DNA from: Cellvibrionaceae bacterium
Lineage (GTDB): Bacteria > Pseudomonadota > Gammaproteobacteria > Pseudomonadales > Cellvibrionaceae
Assembly: GCA_021151825.1 (NCBI GenBank)
Contig: JAGKWQ010000002.1
Coordinates: 248,001-312,000 of the forward strand
Length of the DNA: 64,000 nt
Direction of reading: 5' to 3'
Shown here in pieces: positions 1-8,483 of this stretch (within the stretch, counting starts at the first letter, position 1; each line of letters opens with the position of its first letter). The notes under the pieces are model-generated. The model did no database searches and had not been told where the DNA came from. It saw only the letters and a program-made list of their open reading frames with translations. Both the position numbers and the translations under genes were made by a program.

Positions 1-1134
1 ATTGTTTTCACTGCCAAACCCGCCTTTGGGTTGCATCAAATGCCGGGTATATTTCCCATCAGGCTGGTCGGGTGCACGCCAGAAATAAGCCTGTTGCTGT
101 AACTTTGGCCGTCCCTGTTTATCAATCTCATAAGCCACCAAACGATTGCCAATCACCCGATAACCATGCCAACTCATTAACAATTTATTCGCCAGCTGAG
201 GCAATTTAGTATGTTGATAATAAAGCATATCCAGCGGTGCTACGTGAGGTGGCAATAAAGTCCATGGCTGCTGGTAATTAGCCTCATGGCAATCATTACC
301 CTCAATACTCACATTTCGGTTGTAACACAGGGGCCAGCCATAAAACTTATTTTGTTGAATAATATTTAATTCTTCATAAGGCTCATTGGCATCGGGAAAA
401 TCCAGACTATTTTCAGCTTGCAAAAAAGTCCCGGAACTATGAATTGCCAGCGCCATTGAATTACGCAACCCTCGCGCAACCATCTCATAGTCTTTTGAAA
501 AACTGTCGGTATCCTTATTGTAGTGATAGCGACGAATGCTTGCCTCCACACCGTTTACGCAATCCGTTAACGAAACTTTCTTTTCACAGCGATCAGAAGA
601 ACTACCGATATTAACCAATAAATTTCCTTGCGCATCAAAAATAAAATTTTTAAGAGGATGCAAATACTCAGCATGGTAAGGAAGATTATCGACCACAGTT
701 TGCAAATTGGATATCTCACCATTTTTCCACTCAAAACGCTGGATACGATTAGCCTCCGCAATATAAATTTTCCCCTTGGGACCGAACAAAATTTTATGCG
801 GTAGATTTAATTGTGAGAGCAAAACTTTAACAGGAACGGTTGTTTTTTTATAATCCAATACAAGTAACTGTCCGCGCTTGCTTACCCATGCACCCATATC
901 AACAATCAATAATTTATTGTCTGCAGTTTGAATCAGGCTGCGTGGCATTTTTAAAAGAGGTTGCCCTGTACGCTGTACCACTAACCCCACGCAGGTCCCA
1001 TCTACGCTCACAACCGGCAATTGTGGAAAACCATCGCAGCTTTCTTTCAGAGTTTGATAAGTTCCCGCTGTAGCGACCAACGGGCAACACATTAACCAAG
1101 CAATTACCATCAGTAATCCGTGCAGGGAGCGCAT
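1..1134 (-). CDS. Sorbosone dehydrogenase-like (PQQ/beta-propeller) secreted protein, 3' end outside window
   Basis: The frame opens with an ATG at 1132-1134 and stays open for 378 codons to the first base of the window, so the C-terminus is missing. Residues 1-23 form a signal peptide (basic start, hydrophobic core, then VATAG). The body carries the pattern of the glucose/sorbosone dehydrogenase beta-propeller family: LPHKILFGPKGKIYIAE, a GLRNSMALAIH motif where the family has GLRNPxGLA, and a PDANEPYEELNII stretch. Such proteins oxidise sugars or aldehydes in the periplasm, often with PQQ. The substrate cannot be read from the sequence. It follows the apbC terminator and so probably has its own promoter. 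Confidence 0.72.
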   Translation of the reverse strand, partial: MRSLHGLLMVIAWLMCCPLVATAGTYQTLKESCDGFPQLPVVSVDGTCVGLVVQRTGQPLLKMPRSLIQTADNKLLIVDMGAWVSKRGQLLVLDYKKTTVPVKVLLSQLNLPHKILFGPKGKIYIAEANRIQRFEWKNGEISNLQTVVDNLPYHAEYLHPLKNFIFDAQGNLLVNIGSSSDRCEKKVSLTDCVNGVEASIRRYHYNKDTDSFSKDYEMVARGLRNSMALAIHSSGTFLQAENSLDFPDANEPYEELNIIQQNKFYGWPLCYNRNVSIEGNDCHEANYQQPWTLLPPHVAPLDMLYYQHTKLPQLANKLLMSWHGYRVIGNRLVAYEIDKQGRPKLQQQAYFWRAPDQPDGKYTRHLMQPKGGFGSENN

Positions 1135-1157
1135 AAAAAATCCTGTATTTCCAGTTA

Positions 1158-1194
1158 TAAAAAAGCCCGATTTGACCAGCAAATCGGGCTATCT
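1158..1194 (-). terminator. Rho-independent terminator after apbC
   Basis: A 10-bp stem (agcccgattt / aaatcgggct) with a 7-base loop is followed on the minus strand by a run of T. It lies just past the apbC stop and ahead of the next minus-strand gene. Confidence 0.85.
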
Positions 1195-1216
1195 ATACAT
1201 CACAATTAAATTGCTA

Positions 1217-2071
1217 TTAATCATCCGCTATTTCTATATCAGGAAAACCATTTGCCTGCGCATTGTGAGCATCCACATTCACAATTAATTTGCGTGCAAT
1301 ATCACGGTAACGCTGGCTGATGGCAGAATCCGGGTTTGCCGCTACGGAAGGTTTACCGGCATCAGCATCAGCGCGGATTGATAAATCCAACGGCAAGGAA
1401 CCCAGCAATTCGGTGTGATAATCCCGTGCAATACGTTCACCACCACCAGCGCCAAAAATGTGTTCTTCATGGCCACAGTTGGAGCAAATATGAATCGCCA
1501 TATTCTCCACAACACCAAATACCGGTACATTCACTTTGCGAAACATTTCAATGCCTTTTTTCGCATCAAGCAACGCAATGTCTTGTGGTGTAGTCACAAT
1601 AACCGCACCAGTTACCGGCACTTTTTGCGCAAGGGTAATTTGAATATCACCAGTACCGGGGGGCATATCGATAACCAGATAATCCAGATTATCCCAACGA
1701 GTCTGCATCAATAATTGTTGCAACGCCCCTGTCGCCATAGGGCCACGCCATAACATAGGTGTTTCTTCAGTAACCAGATACCCCATGGAAATAGATTGAA
1801 TTCCATACGCTTGCAACGGCACCATCTGTTGCTTGCCTGGCTCACCGACGATCTCCGGGCGACGCTGGCCTATACCTAACATATGTGGCTGGCTGGGGCC
1901 GTAAATATCCGCATCCAGAATACCAACACGTGCACCTTCTGCGGCAAGAGCCAACGCCAGATTTACCGCCGTAGTAGATTTACCTACCCCGCCCTTGCCC
2001 GACGCCACCGCAATAATATTTTTAACCTGGGGAATTGACTGGGGAGAAACAGCACTATGAGACATTGCCAT
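1217..2071 (-). CDS. apbC: Iron-sulfur cluster carrier protein ApbC/Mrp
   Basis: This is a cytosolic P-loop ATPase of the Mrp/NBP35 family that loads [4Fe-4S] clusters onto apo-proteins. The deviant Walker A motif GKGGVGKST is at residues 25-33, the Walker B region LVIDMPPGTGD at about 132-142, and the CSNC pair that holds the bridging cluster at 196-199. At 284 aa it lacks the N-terminal MIP18/DUF59 domain seen in longer Mrp proteins such as that of E. coli. The ATG at 2071 is preceded by AAAGG at a good distance. A second ATG two codons later is possible. Confidence 0.93.
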   Translation of the reverse strand: MAMSHSAVSPQSIPQVKNIIAVASGKGGVGKSTTAVNLALALAAEGARVGILDADIYGPSQPHMLGIGQRRPEIVGEPGKQQMVPLQAYGIQSISMGYLVTEETPMLWRGPMATGALQQLLMQTRWDNLDYLVIDMPPGTGDIQITLAQKVPVTGAVIVTTPQDIALLDAKKGIEMFRKVNVPVFGVVENMAIHICSNCGHEEHIFGAGGGERIARDYHTELLGSLPLDLSIRADADAGKPSVAANPDSAISQRYRDIARKLIVNVDAHNAQANGFPDIEIADD

Positions 2072-2140
2072 ACATACAACCTTTTACCAAAAAATTATGG
2101 CGGGTACTTTAACAAAAAAACGCGTGAAAAACTGACGTAT

Positions 2141-2617
2141 TTATATCCGGCAATTTAAGGGCAAATTTTTTATTTCTATATCCGTTCTATTTTCACCCAC
2201 AGCTTGCATTCCATCAGGTGCAACTGCCCTACCGCAAATCCAGGAGATCGGGCTTTGCGGTGACCCTATAACTACAATCGGTTGAATACTTAATGTTTTA
2301 TTTTTTATAGAAGCGTGGGCCTTATTGCCAAAATGTAAATGAAAAGCACCATTTTCCATATCAACACGATCAATATAATTACCTAAAATTTTATCAGCGG
2401 CAGGAATGCCTGCCTCCTGGTTATTTTTCAAAAAGACCTGTGCACTTTTATGATAAAAGGCTACCAACTTTTTATAGTCTTCGATTAACTCGATCGATTC
2501 AACAACTTGCTTGCGGGCGATTGCAGGATCAGGTGATGGCAGAGCCAACAACGCGAGAATGGCAATAATCGCCATGACTATCAGCAGCTCAATTAAAGTA
2601 AAGCCTCGCGTTGGCAT
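2141..2617 (-). CDS. Type IV pilin-like prepilin protein
   Basis: The protein has 158 aa. The N-terminus MPTRGFTLIELLIVMAII is a classical class III (prepilin) signal: a short basic leader, Gly before Phe (cleavage by PilD), Glu at position 5 of the mature protein, then a long hydrophobic helix. The C-terminal part contains two cysteines near the end (WICG and PLNCRI) that could form the D-region disulfide of a minor pilin or pseudopilin. No other pilus genes are next to it, so whether it belongs to type IV pili or to type II secretion is open. An AAGGAA ribosome site precedes the ATG. Confidence 0.82.
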   Translation of the reverse strand: MPTRGFTLIELLIVMAIIAILALLALPSPDPAIARKQVVESIELIEDYKKLVAFYHKSAQVFLKNNQEAGIPAADKILGNYIDRVDMENGAFHLHFGNKAHASIKNKTLSIQPIVVIGSPQSPISWICGRAVAPDGMQAVGENRTDIEIKNLPLNCRI

Positions 2618-2638
2618 AGATAAATTCCTTGATTACCG

Positions 2639-2896
2639 TTAGCGAATAAATTTCGCTACATACCAGCAACTGGCCTCAATATGAAAACCCTGCTCCTTTG
2701 CCCATTTTAATCCAGAGTACACTAATTTCTCCGCAAGGCCTTTACCACGCAATGCCGGTGGAACATAGGTACTGTAAAAATCCACTGAGTGGTTGTTACC
2801 TTGTGTGGATAAGTGATACGCGAGCACCGCGTCTTCTCCACCATCCTGTTGAATCACAAATTTATGCTGCCGGGGTAAATGCTGGACTTCAGCCAT
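2639..2896 (-). CDS. Small GNAT-type N-acetyltransferase (YjdJ-like)
   Basis: An 85-aa protein consisting only of the acetyl-CoA binding half of the GNAT fold: a beta strand with HSVDFYSTYVPPALRGKGLAEKLV, the R-G-K-G-L-A loop that binds the CoA pyrophosphate, and the following helix. This matches the very small YjdJ/At1g77540-like group. The acceptor substrate is unknown. The start was set to the ATG at 2896 because GGAG stands 7 bases before it, although the frame is open 6 codons further upstream. It is on the same strand as rimO and lies behind the rimO terminator. Confidence 0.75.
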   Translation of the reverse strand: MAEVQHLPRQHKFVIQQDGGEDAVLAYHLSTQGNNHSVDFYSTYVPPALRGKGLAEKLVYSGLKWAKEQGFHIEASCWYVAKFIR

Positions 2897-2932
2897 AACA
2901 AGCTCCAGAACCAATTGAATTACTATAGCCCA

Positions 2933-2977
2933 TAAAAAAATCCCCTGTCACTTGTGGCGAACAGGGGATTTTTTTGG
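2933..2977 (-). terminator. Terminator after rimO
   Basis: The stem aatcccctgt / acaggggatt with A and T runs on both sides can work in both directions. It ends the rimO transcript on the minus strand. Confidence 0.85.
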
Positions 2978-2983
2978 GATTTT

Positions 2984-4387
2984 TTAAACCGTTGAACCCC
3001 AAAGGTCATATTCATCCGAATGTTCGATCAATACATTCACAAGATCACCCGGTTTTACATCTTCTTCGCCATTTAAATAAACACAACCGTCGATTTCGGG
3101 TGCATCCGCAAAACAGCGACCAATTGCACCTTCTTCATCAACCTCATCGATCAACACCTGTAATGTTTGACCTACTTTGAGTTTCAAGCGTTCAGTCGAA
3201 ATTCGTTGCTGTAATTGCATGAAACGATCATAGCGTTCTTGTTTGATTTCATCAGGCACAGGATTGGGTAAATCGTTCGCCTTGGCGCCATCGACAGGGG
3301 AATACTGGAAGCAACCAACACGATCCAGTTGCGCTTCCTCCAGGAAGTTCAATAACTCCTGGAAGTCCTCTTCCGTCTCACCCGGGAACCCCACAATAAA
3401 AGTTGAACGAATGGTGAGGTTTGGTACTTGCTCGCGCCAACTTTTAATACGCTCCAGGGTTTTTTCTACCTGACCTGGGCGACGCATTTTGCGCAACAAG
3501 GTAGGGCTGGCGTGTTGAAAAGGGATATCCAGATAAGGCAATACCTTGCCCTGCGCCATCAGCGGAATAATGTTATCCACATGCGGATACGGATACACAT
3601 AATGCAAGCGCACCCATACACCCAACTCACCCAAAGCAGCGGCAAGTTGGTACATATCGGTTTTTAGCGGGCGACCATCCCAGAAATCGGTACGGTGTTT
3701 AATGTCAGCACCGTAGGCGGAAGTGTCTTGCGAAATAACCAACAACTCCTTCACACCAGCTTTTACCAGGCGTTCTGCTTCACCCATTACTTGTCCGATG
3801 GGGCGACTCACCAGTTTGCCGCGCATATCCGGAATAATGCAGAAACTGCAAGAATGATTGCAACCTTCCGATATTTTCAAATAAGCATAATGACGCGGAG
3901 TCAGTTTGATACCTTGTGGCGGCACCAGATCAGTGAATGGATTGTGCTGTGGCTTGGGTGGCAAATGCTGGTGGACCTGCGACAACACCTCTTCATACGC
4001 ATGTGCGCCGGTGATTCCCAATACATTGGGATGAACCTGAATGATTTCGTCCTTTTTGGCCCCCAGACATCCGGTAACCAGCACCTTACCGTTTTCCGCC
4101 AGCGCTTCACCAATAGCGCCCAGCGACTCTTGCACAGCGCTATCAATAAAGCCACAGGTATTCACAATCACCATGTCCGCATCGTTATAGGTGGGCACAA
4201 TGTTGTAGCCCTCGGTGCGTAGCTGGGTAAGGATACGTTCGGAATCCACCAGATTCTTGGGGCAACCAAGCGACACAAAACCAATGGTATTCCCTTTGTT
4301 GCTACCGGATTGCACCTGACTGGCCAGGGTCTTGGCAGCGGTATCCAGAGTGGTGGTTTGGCTTGGATCAAAGGAATTTACGGTCAT
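2984..4387 (-). CDS. rimO: Ribosomal protein S12 methylthiotransferase RimO
   Basis: This radical-SAM enzyme adds a methylthio group to an aspartate of ribosomal protein S12. The 467 aa show the full architecture: the N-terminal UPF0004 domain with three cluster cysteines (C42, C78, C107), the radical SAM motif CNHSCSFC (C176, C180, C183), and a C-terminal TRAM domain ending in EYDLWGSTV. The motif SEGCNHSCSFCIIP is typical of RimO rather than MiaB. The protein has an N-terminal extension of about 30 residues before the first conserved strand, so a later start is conceivable. It is monocistronic, with its own terminator. Confidence 0.95.
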   Translation of the reverse strand: MTVNSFDPSQTTTLDTAAKTLASQVQSGSNKGNTIGFVSLGCPKNLVDSERILTQLRTEGYNIVPTYNDADMVIVNTCGFIDSAVQESLGAIGEALAENGKVLVTGCLGAKKDEIIQVHPNVLGITGAHAYEEVLSQVHQHLPPKPQHNPFTDLVPPQGIKLTPRHYAYLKISEGCNHSCSFCIIPDMRGKLVSRPIGQVMGEAERLVKAGVKELLVISQDTSAYGADIKHRTDFWDGRPLKTDMYQLAAALGELGVWVRLHYVYPYPHVDNIIPLMAQGKVLPYLDIPFQHASPTLLRKMRRPGQVEKTLERIKSWREQVPNLTIRSTFIVGFPGETEEDFQELLNFLEEAQLDRVGCFQYSPVDGAKANDLPNPVPDEIKQERYDRFMQLQQRISTERLKLKVGQTLQVLIDEVDEEGAIGRCFADAPEIDGCVYLNGEEDVKPGDLVNVLIEHSDEYDLWGSTV

Positions 4388-4569
4388 AAAGGCTCATGAA
4401 GTCCGGGGGACAGAAAAAAGGCGGCCATTGTAGGGCTTTAGCGGACGTTTTGCATGTAGTAGATGGTTATAAAAACGCGCTTCACTAAACCGTCACGCTG
4501 CGTTCAGGGAATTGTCATACAGGAATGCTAGGTTCTCGACTCCTCACATTTAACCTGAAAGGATAATCC

Positions 4570-5439
4570 ATGAAAAAAATCCCGTTATTTTTTGCCGGTA
4601 TTTTGACCCTGCCTGCGGCTGTAATGGCCAATCCTGATGTGACCACCCGCGAATATAAACTGCTGTTAAATCCCACCCTGTTTACCTCCGCAACAGAGCC
4701 CACCAAAGTCGCAGATTATTTCTCAAGTTTTACCACTGTTGTGGAAGCCGCTATCGCGCGCGATGTTTCCGGCAGTTTGACGCTGGATAAAACCCGCACC
4801 GTAAAATTTTACGATACCGCTGGTAGTTGCTTACTGGATGACCTTGGCTACATTTTTCGTGATCGCATTGAAAACAGTCAGTCCGAAGTGACTTTGAAAT
4901 TCCGCAGCGCTGATTCCTATATCGCCGACTTTGAAGATCTTTCTGCATCCAGCAACCAGGCGGAAACAAAACTGGAAGCTGATATCGGTAGCAAAAGCGG
5001 CAATCCGTTTAATATCGTTTACGGACATTCCACAACATCTCCCAACACGCGCACCATTAATAATTTCGAAGATATTAATGTGCATTTTCCTGGCTTCGAT
5101 ACCAATTATGGTATTGCTGATTCAACCACATTATCGCTGGTTGGAAATTTATCCATCTATGAACGGGTTTATGATGGTGGAACTATCGATTTAGGTTCAA
5201 TCGATGCTGAAGTAAGCGTAACCCTATGGTACAGCAGTGTTCCAACCGGTTCGCAAAAACCGGTGGTGGTAGAAGTTTCATTTAAATACGAAGACCCAAG
5301 TGCAGACTACACCAAAGCAGTGGTTAATCGGGCCAAACAATCCTTTGATGCAATTCAAACCTTAAGCAGTTGGAACTCAACCAGTTCAGTTACTAAAACC
5401 CAATTTGTTTACCAATACAATCCAACATTCTGTAATTAA
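4570..5439 (+). CDS. Secreted protein with CYTH-like pattern, function unknown
   Basis: The protein has 289 aa and a clear signal peptide (residues 1-21, cleavage after VMANP or just before). I do not recognise the family by name. The mature N-terminus shows a spaced pattern resembling triphosphate-tunnel (CYTH) enzymes: REYKLLL near residue 28, then FYDTAGSCLLDDLG, a basic strand IFRDRI, and VTLKFRS. In CYTH proteins the equivalents are ExExK, YxDT, LRxR and TLK. The rest is beta-rich and ends in a single Cys. An AAAGGA ribosome site precedes the ATG. It stands alone between two terminators. Coding potential is clear; the CYTH reading is inference. Confidence 0.8.
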   Translation: MKKIPLFFAGILTLPAAVMANPDVTTREYKLLLNPTLFTSATEPTKVADYFSSFTTVVEAAIARDVSGSLTLDKTRTVKFYDTAGSCLLDDLGYIFRDRIENSQSEVTLKFRSADSYIADFEDLSASSNQAETKLEADIGSKSGNPFNIVYGHSTTSPNTRTINNFEDINVHFPGFDTNYGIADSTTLSLVGNLSIYERVYDGGTIDLGSIDAEVSVTLWYSSVPTGSQKPVVVEVSFKYEDPSADYTKAVVNRAKQSFDAIQTLSSWNSTSSVTKTQFVYQYNPTFCN

Positions 5440-5470
5440 CTCAGCGTTTTTATTTAATTCTCTCACCACT

Positions 5471-5501
5471 AAAAAATCCGGGTGTAGACCCGGATTTTTT
5501 A
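5471..5501 (+). terminator. Terminator after the secreted CYTH-like gene
   Basis: The stem aaaatccggg / cccggatttt with a short gtgtaga-type loop and a T run ends the plus-strand gene. It is symmetric enough to act on both strands. Confidence 0.85.
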
Positions 5502-5582
5502 TTGTCATTCAAGTTTCATACTTTTACAAACCAAGCGCCACAACAGAAATAAATAATGCGTGCAGGCATATAAAAGCAGCTT

Positions 5583-5618
5583 AAAAAAATTTGTTAAGAA
5601 CCAGAAGGCTTAGTTCTT
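5583..5618 (-). terminator. Possible weak terminator after the MshEN-FN3 gene
   Basis: On the minus strand a short stem AAGAAC / GTTCTT encloses an 11-base loop and is followed by a stretch of seven T. The stem is weak, so this is tentative. Confidence 0.3.
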
Positions 5619-5635
5619 ATGGTTAGCGGGTAAAA

Positions 5636-6454
5636 CTAATGAACTGGATTAATGGGCACAAAGCGACTGTAGGTTCCATTCACATCAACAGCCGCAATTT
5701 GGAATTCGTAATCACCTTTGAGATAGTCAAAATAGTAAGTATCTGTAAAACCACTAGGAATATTGACGTAAGTAAAATCAATTTTATTACGCAACTTATA
5801 GCGAACCTGATAACCGCTAATCTCGTTAATATCCAAAATTGCGCCATTTTCGCGGCGGCTTGGAACTGTCCAGTAAAGTACTACAGGCCCCTGAACGCTA
5901 ACGGATGAAGACGCACCTGAAGTTTTAGCCACAGCAGACGATTTGGTTGAACTTACTGTTGTCGATGGAATGGATGAAGGTACTTGTTGTGTTGAGGATG
6001 AACTGGACGATGTCTTTGATGCGGGAGATTTCGGCGGCACGGATGATATGGATACCGTCGACGATTGGGCAGACTCAGGTGGTTTAGAAGAAGATTGTAT
6101 TACCACAGTGGAAGAAACTGCATTTGACACAGGGGCCGCAGGTGTTGAAGCATTTGCGCCTCCACCGCCGCCACAAGCCATCGTAAACATGGGGGCAACG
6201 AGAGTAAATGCCAGTGTAGTTTTACGCAGGCGACTTTGACGGGCAAGATTCTTTTTCAATTGCTCGCGTGTAATGAATCCTAACTCAATCAGGATTTCAC
6301 CAATTTCGTTATGCCATCCTTCAGGAGCATCTGCTCCGCGCAGCAAATGCCGGGCTTGTTGCAGGTCAAGAGCTTGCAACAATTGAGGGCGTGAAATCAG
6401 CCCTCTTTCCATTAAAATATCGCCAATACGTGTGGGTTTGTTCGATTCAAACAT
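5636..6454 (-). CDS. Membrane protein: MshEN-like repeats, one membrane segment, Ser-rich linker, fibronectin-III-like end
   Basis: The start is the ATG at 6454, because GGAGGTGA stands just upstream; an ATG four codons earlier lies inside that site. The first 75 residues hold two copies of a motif like the MshEN/GspE-N domain: IGDILMERGLISRPQLLQAL and IGEILIELGFITREQLKKNL. A short hydrophobic segment of about 18 residues ends in ACGGGGG. A linker of about 100 residues rich in Ser, Thr, Pro and Val follows, then a C-terminal beta domain with the fibronectin type III pattern (VLYWTVPS, ISGYQVRYKL, GDYEFQIAAVD). The layout suggests a cytoplasmic sensor part and a periplasmic or surface part. 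No family with this order is known to me. Confidence 0.78.
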   Translation of the reverse strand: MFESNKPTRIGDILMERGLISRPQLLQALDLQQARHLLRGADAPEGWHNEIGEILIELGFITREQLKKNLARQSRLRKTTLAFTLVAPMFTMACGGGGGANASTPAAPVSNAVSSTVVIQSSSKPPESAQSSTVSISSVPPKSPASKTSSSSSSTQQVPSSIPSTTVSSTKSSAVAKTSGASSSVSVQGPVVLYWTVPSRRENGAILDINEISGYQVRYKLRNKIDFTYVNIPSGFTDTYYFDYLKGDYEFQIAAVDVNGTYSRFVPINPVH

Positions 6455-6689
6455 ACTCACCTCCATACATCGTCAGGTGATTTCGTCATTCAAATGGCTC
6501 ACAGAACCATAGTGTTGCAAGCCAGTGATTATTTAATTTTCCGGGCGAACCTGCGTTAGTACTGGCAACCTGAAAATATTCAATCAAAATCCACACCAAC
6601 TTTATTAAATCATTACAAATATACTGAGTTTTTATTTTAGGTTTAAGTTCTATAGATTAAATGCATAAAGAAATTCTTTGCATACGGGT

Positions 6690-7853
6690 TTATTTCATAT
6701 GTGTTTTGATTAGATCCAATGCGTTTCCAATTGATTGCCGCGGTGTGCCAATGTTCATTCGCATGAAACCACTGCCACCTTCACCAAACACTATGCCAGG
6801 GCTTAAACCCAATTTGCATTCGCGAATAAAAAAATCCCGTAACGCAGGGTCACTCAAACCCAGCTCACGACAGTCCAGCCACAATAAATAGGTCGCTTCA
6901 GGTTTTGTCATTTTGATTTGTGGCAGATGCTGTGCGATAAATTCCGCAGCAAAATCGCGCGTTGCACGTAAATATTGCAGTAATGCATCCAGCCATGCTT
7001 CACCACTGCGATAAGCGGCTTCATAGGCAACAATGCTAAATGGATTACTATTTCCAACATGCAATGTTTCAAATGCTTTTTTCATTGCAGCGCGCTGGGC
7101 CTTGTCAGGAATTACCAGCGCAGACAAGCCCAATCCCGGGATATTAAAAGTTTTGTTCGGAGCAATAGTGGTAATAATTTTATCGCCCGGCTGGGCCAGT
7201 CGACCCAGCATGGTGTGGGTATTACCGGAATAAACCAAATCGCAATGAATATCGTCAGAAAGAATGGTTAACTCGTAGCGGCGGGCAATATCCAGAATTT
7301 TATTTAATTCATCAACCGTCCACACTCGTCCTACAGGGTTATGGGGAGTACATAGCATGAGCAAACGTGCGCCCTGCTTTGCGCAGGTTTCAAGATGATC
7401 AAAATCAATTTCGTAACGGCCATTAACTTCACGCAGAGGATTGTCAATTAATTTCCGATTATTGGTGGTCACTGCTGAAAAAAAAGGAAAATAAACCGGT
7501 GATTGAACAATTACCCCCTCCCCCTCTTTGGCAAAAGCCTGGACCGCAGCAAACAACGATGGAACAACACCGGGCGCCATCACAATCCATTCACGCTCAA
7601 GATGCCATTGGTGCCTACGGACAAACCAATCAATCGTTACCTGATAAAGCGATTCAGGATAAATAGAATAACCAAACACCGGATGATCCAATCGCTGTTG
7701 CAATGCGTGGGTAATACATTCAGGTACAGCAAAATCCATATCTGCCACCCATAGAGGAGATACATCAGCCGTGCCAAAATAATGCTGGCGGCCATCAAAT
7801 TTTACTGAATTGGTATTTTCGCGATTAATGGGCAAATCAAAATTAAAAGTCAT
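6690..7853 (-). CDS. patB: MalY/PatB-type PLP-dependent C-S lyase (aminotransferase class I/II fold)
   Basis: A 387-aa fold-type I PLP enzyme. The N-terminal signature PLWVADMDFAVPECI is characteristic of the MalY/PatB subgroup, which cleaves cystathionine and related cysteine S-conjugates. The central motif MLCTPHNPVGRVW and the cofactor-binding aspartate in SDDIHCDLVYSG are present. The Schiff-base lysine lies in APNKTFNIPGL. The C-terminal substrate arginine is in FMRMNIGTPR. The ATG at 7853 is preferred over a TTG two codons earlier. It may share a transcript with the GFA gene upstream (gap about 20 bases). Cystathionine beta-lyase activity is expected from the family, not shown. Confidence 0.85.
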   Translation of the reverse strand: MTFNFDLPINRENTNSVKFDGRQHYFGTADVSPLWVADMDFAVPECITHALQQRLDHPVFGYSIYPESLYQVTIDWFVRRHQWHLEREWIVMAPGVVPSLFAAVQAFAKEGEGVIVQSPVYFPFFSAVTTNNRKLIDNPLREVNGRYEIDFDHLETCAKQGARLLMLCTPHNPVGRVWTVDELNKILDIARRYELTILSDDIHCDLVYSGNTHTMLGRLAQPGDKIITTIAPNKTFNIPGLGLSALVIPDKAQRAAMKKAFETLHVGNSNPFSIVAYEAAYRSGEAWLDALLQYLRATRDFAAEFIAQHLPQIKMTKPEATYLLWLDCRELGLSDPALRDFFIRECKLGLSPGIVFGEGGSGFMRMNIGTPRQSIGNALDLIKTHMK

Positions 7854-7876
7854 ATTCAAATCTATCTGTATAAAAA

Positions 7877-8302
7877 TTATTGATTGGTTTGACGTACAGC
7901 GTCTTCACTGCCAGGCCAGCTTTCATATTGCGGAACCGAATCAGTAATAGCATGCCAGCTTGCTTTTGATCCGACAAAAATATGCGCCTGCACTTCAACA
8001 TTTTCGATACCTTCAATTCCTCCTAAAGGAATCCCCAGAATATCTGGTTTATTATCATAGGTACTGATCAAGGGTGAGCCGCAGGTTTTACAAAAAAATT
8101 TAGTAACATAATCAGACGATTTATATGCTGTTAAATTATCGGCACCTTTCAACCAAACAAATTGATTTTTGTTGATGGATGCACGAGTTCTAAATGCGGC
8201 CGCATGCCAACGGCGGCATTTTGAGCAATGGCAGTTATAAACAGGGCCGAGCGCCCCTTCAATTTTGTACTCAATCGCTTCACATAAACATTTCCCATGC
8301 AT
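7877..8302 (-). CDS. GFA/CENP-V family zinc protein
   Basis: A 141-aa protein of the glutathione-dependent formaldehyde-activating (GFA) fold. Visible zinc ligands are the CLC pair near residue 6, CHCSKC at about 39-44, and CKTCG at about 92-96. These match the CxC, CxxC and CxxC arrangement of the family. Most single-domain members have no proven formaldehyde-glutathione activity, so the substrate is unknown. It starts with an ATG at 8302 and runs directly into the patB-like gene, which suggests co-transcription. Confidence 0.87.
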   Translation of the reverse strand: MHGKCLCEAIEYKIEGALGPVYNCHCSKCRRWHAAAFRTRASINKNQFVWLKGADNLTAYKSSDYVTKFFCKTCGSPLISTYDNKPDILGIPLGGIEGIENVEVQAHIFVGSKASWHAITDSVPQYESWPGSEDAVRQTNQ

Positions 8303-8483
8303 TTATTTTACTGCTCCTGTTTTATTTAACGCCTGACAAATACATCATTAATCTGTGGCTAAAATCATCCACTTAAACCCGTAATCATTTGTAATAACCA
8401 AATTCCGGTTATCGCCTATACTACCTCAGGATTTTGGTTAATGCGGTATTTTTCCAATCCGTTTTCCCGTTAAGGAGCAAACC

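Noticed and set aside
3695..4222. 175-codon frame antisense to rimO
   Set aside because: It lies wholly inside a confident gene, and its composition is what the rimO codon pattern gives on the other strand.
5943..6239. Asp/Gly-rich 98-codon plus-strand frame inside the MshEN-FN3 gene
   Set aside because: It is the reverse complement of the Ser/Thr linker codons. The minus frame has a strong ribosome site and domain patterns.
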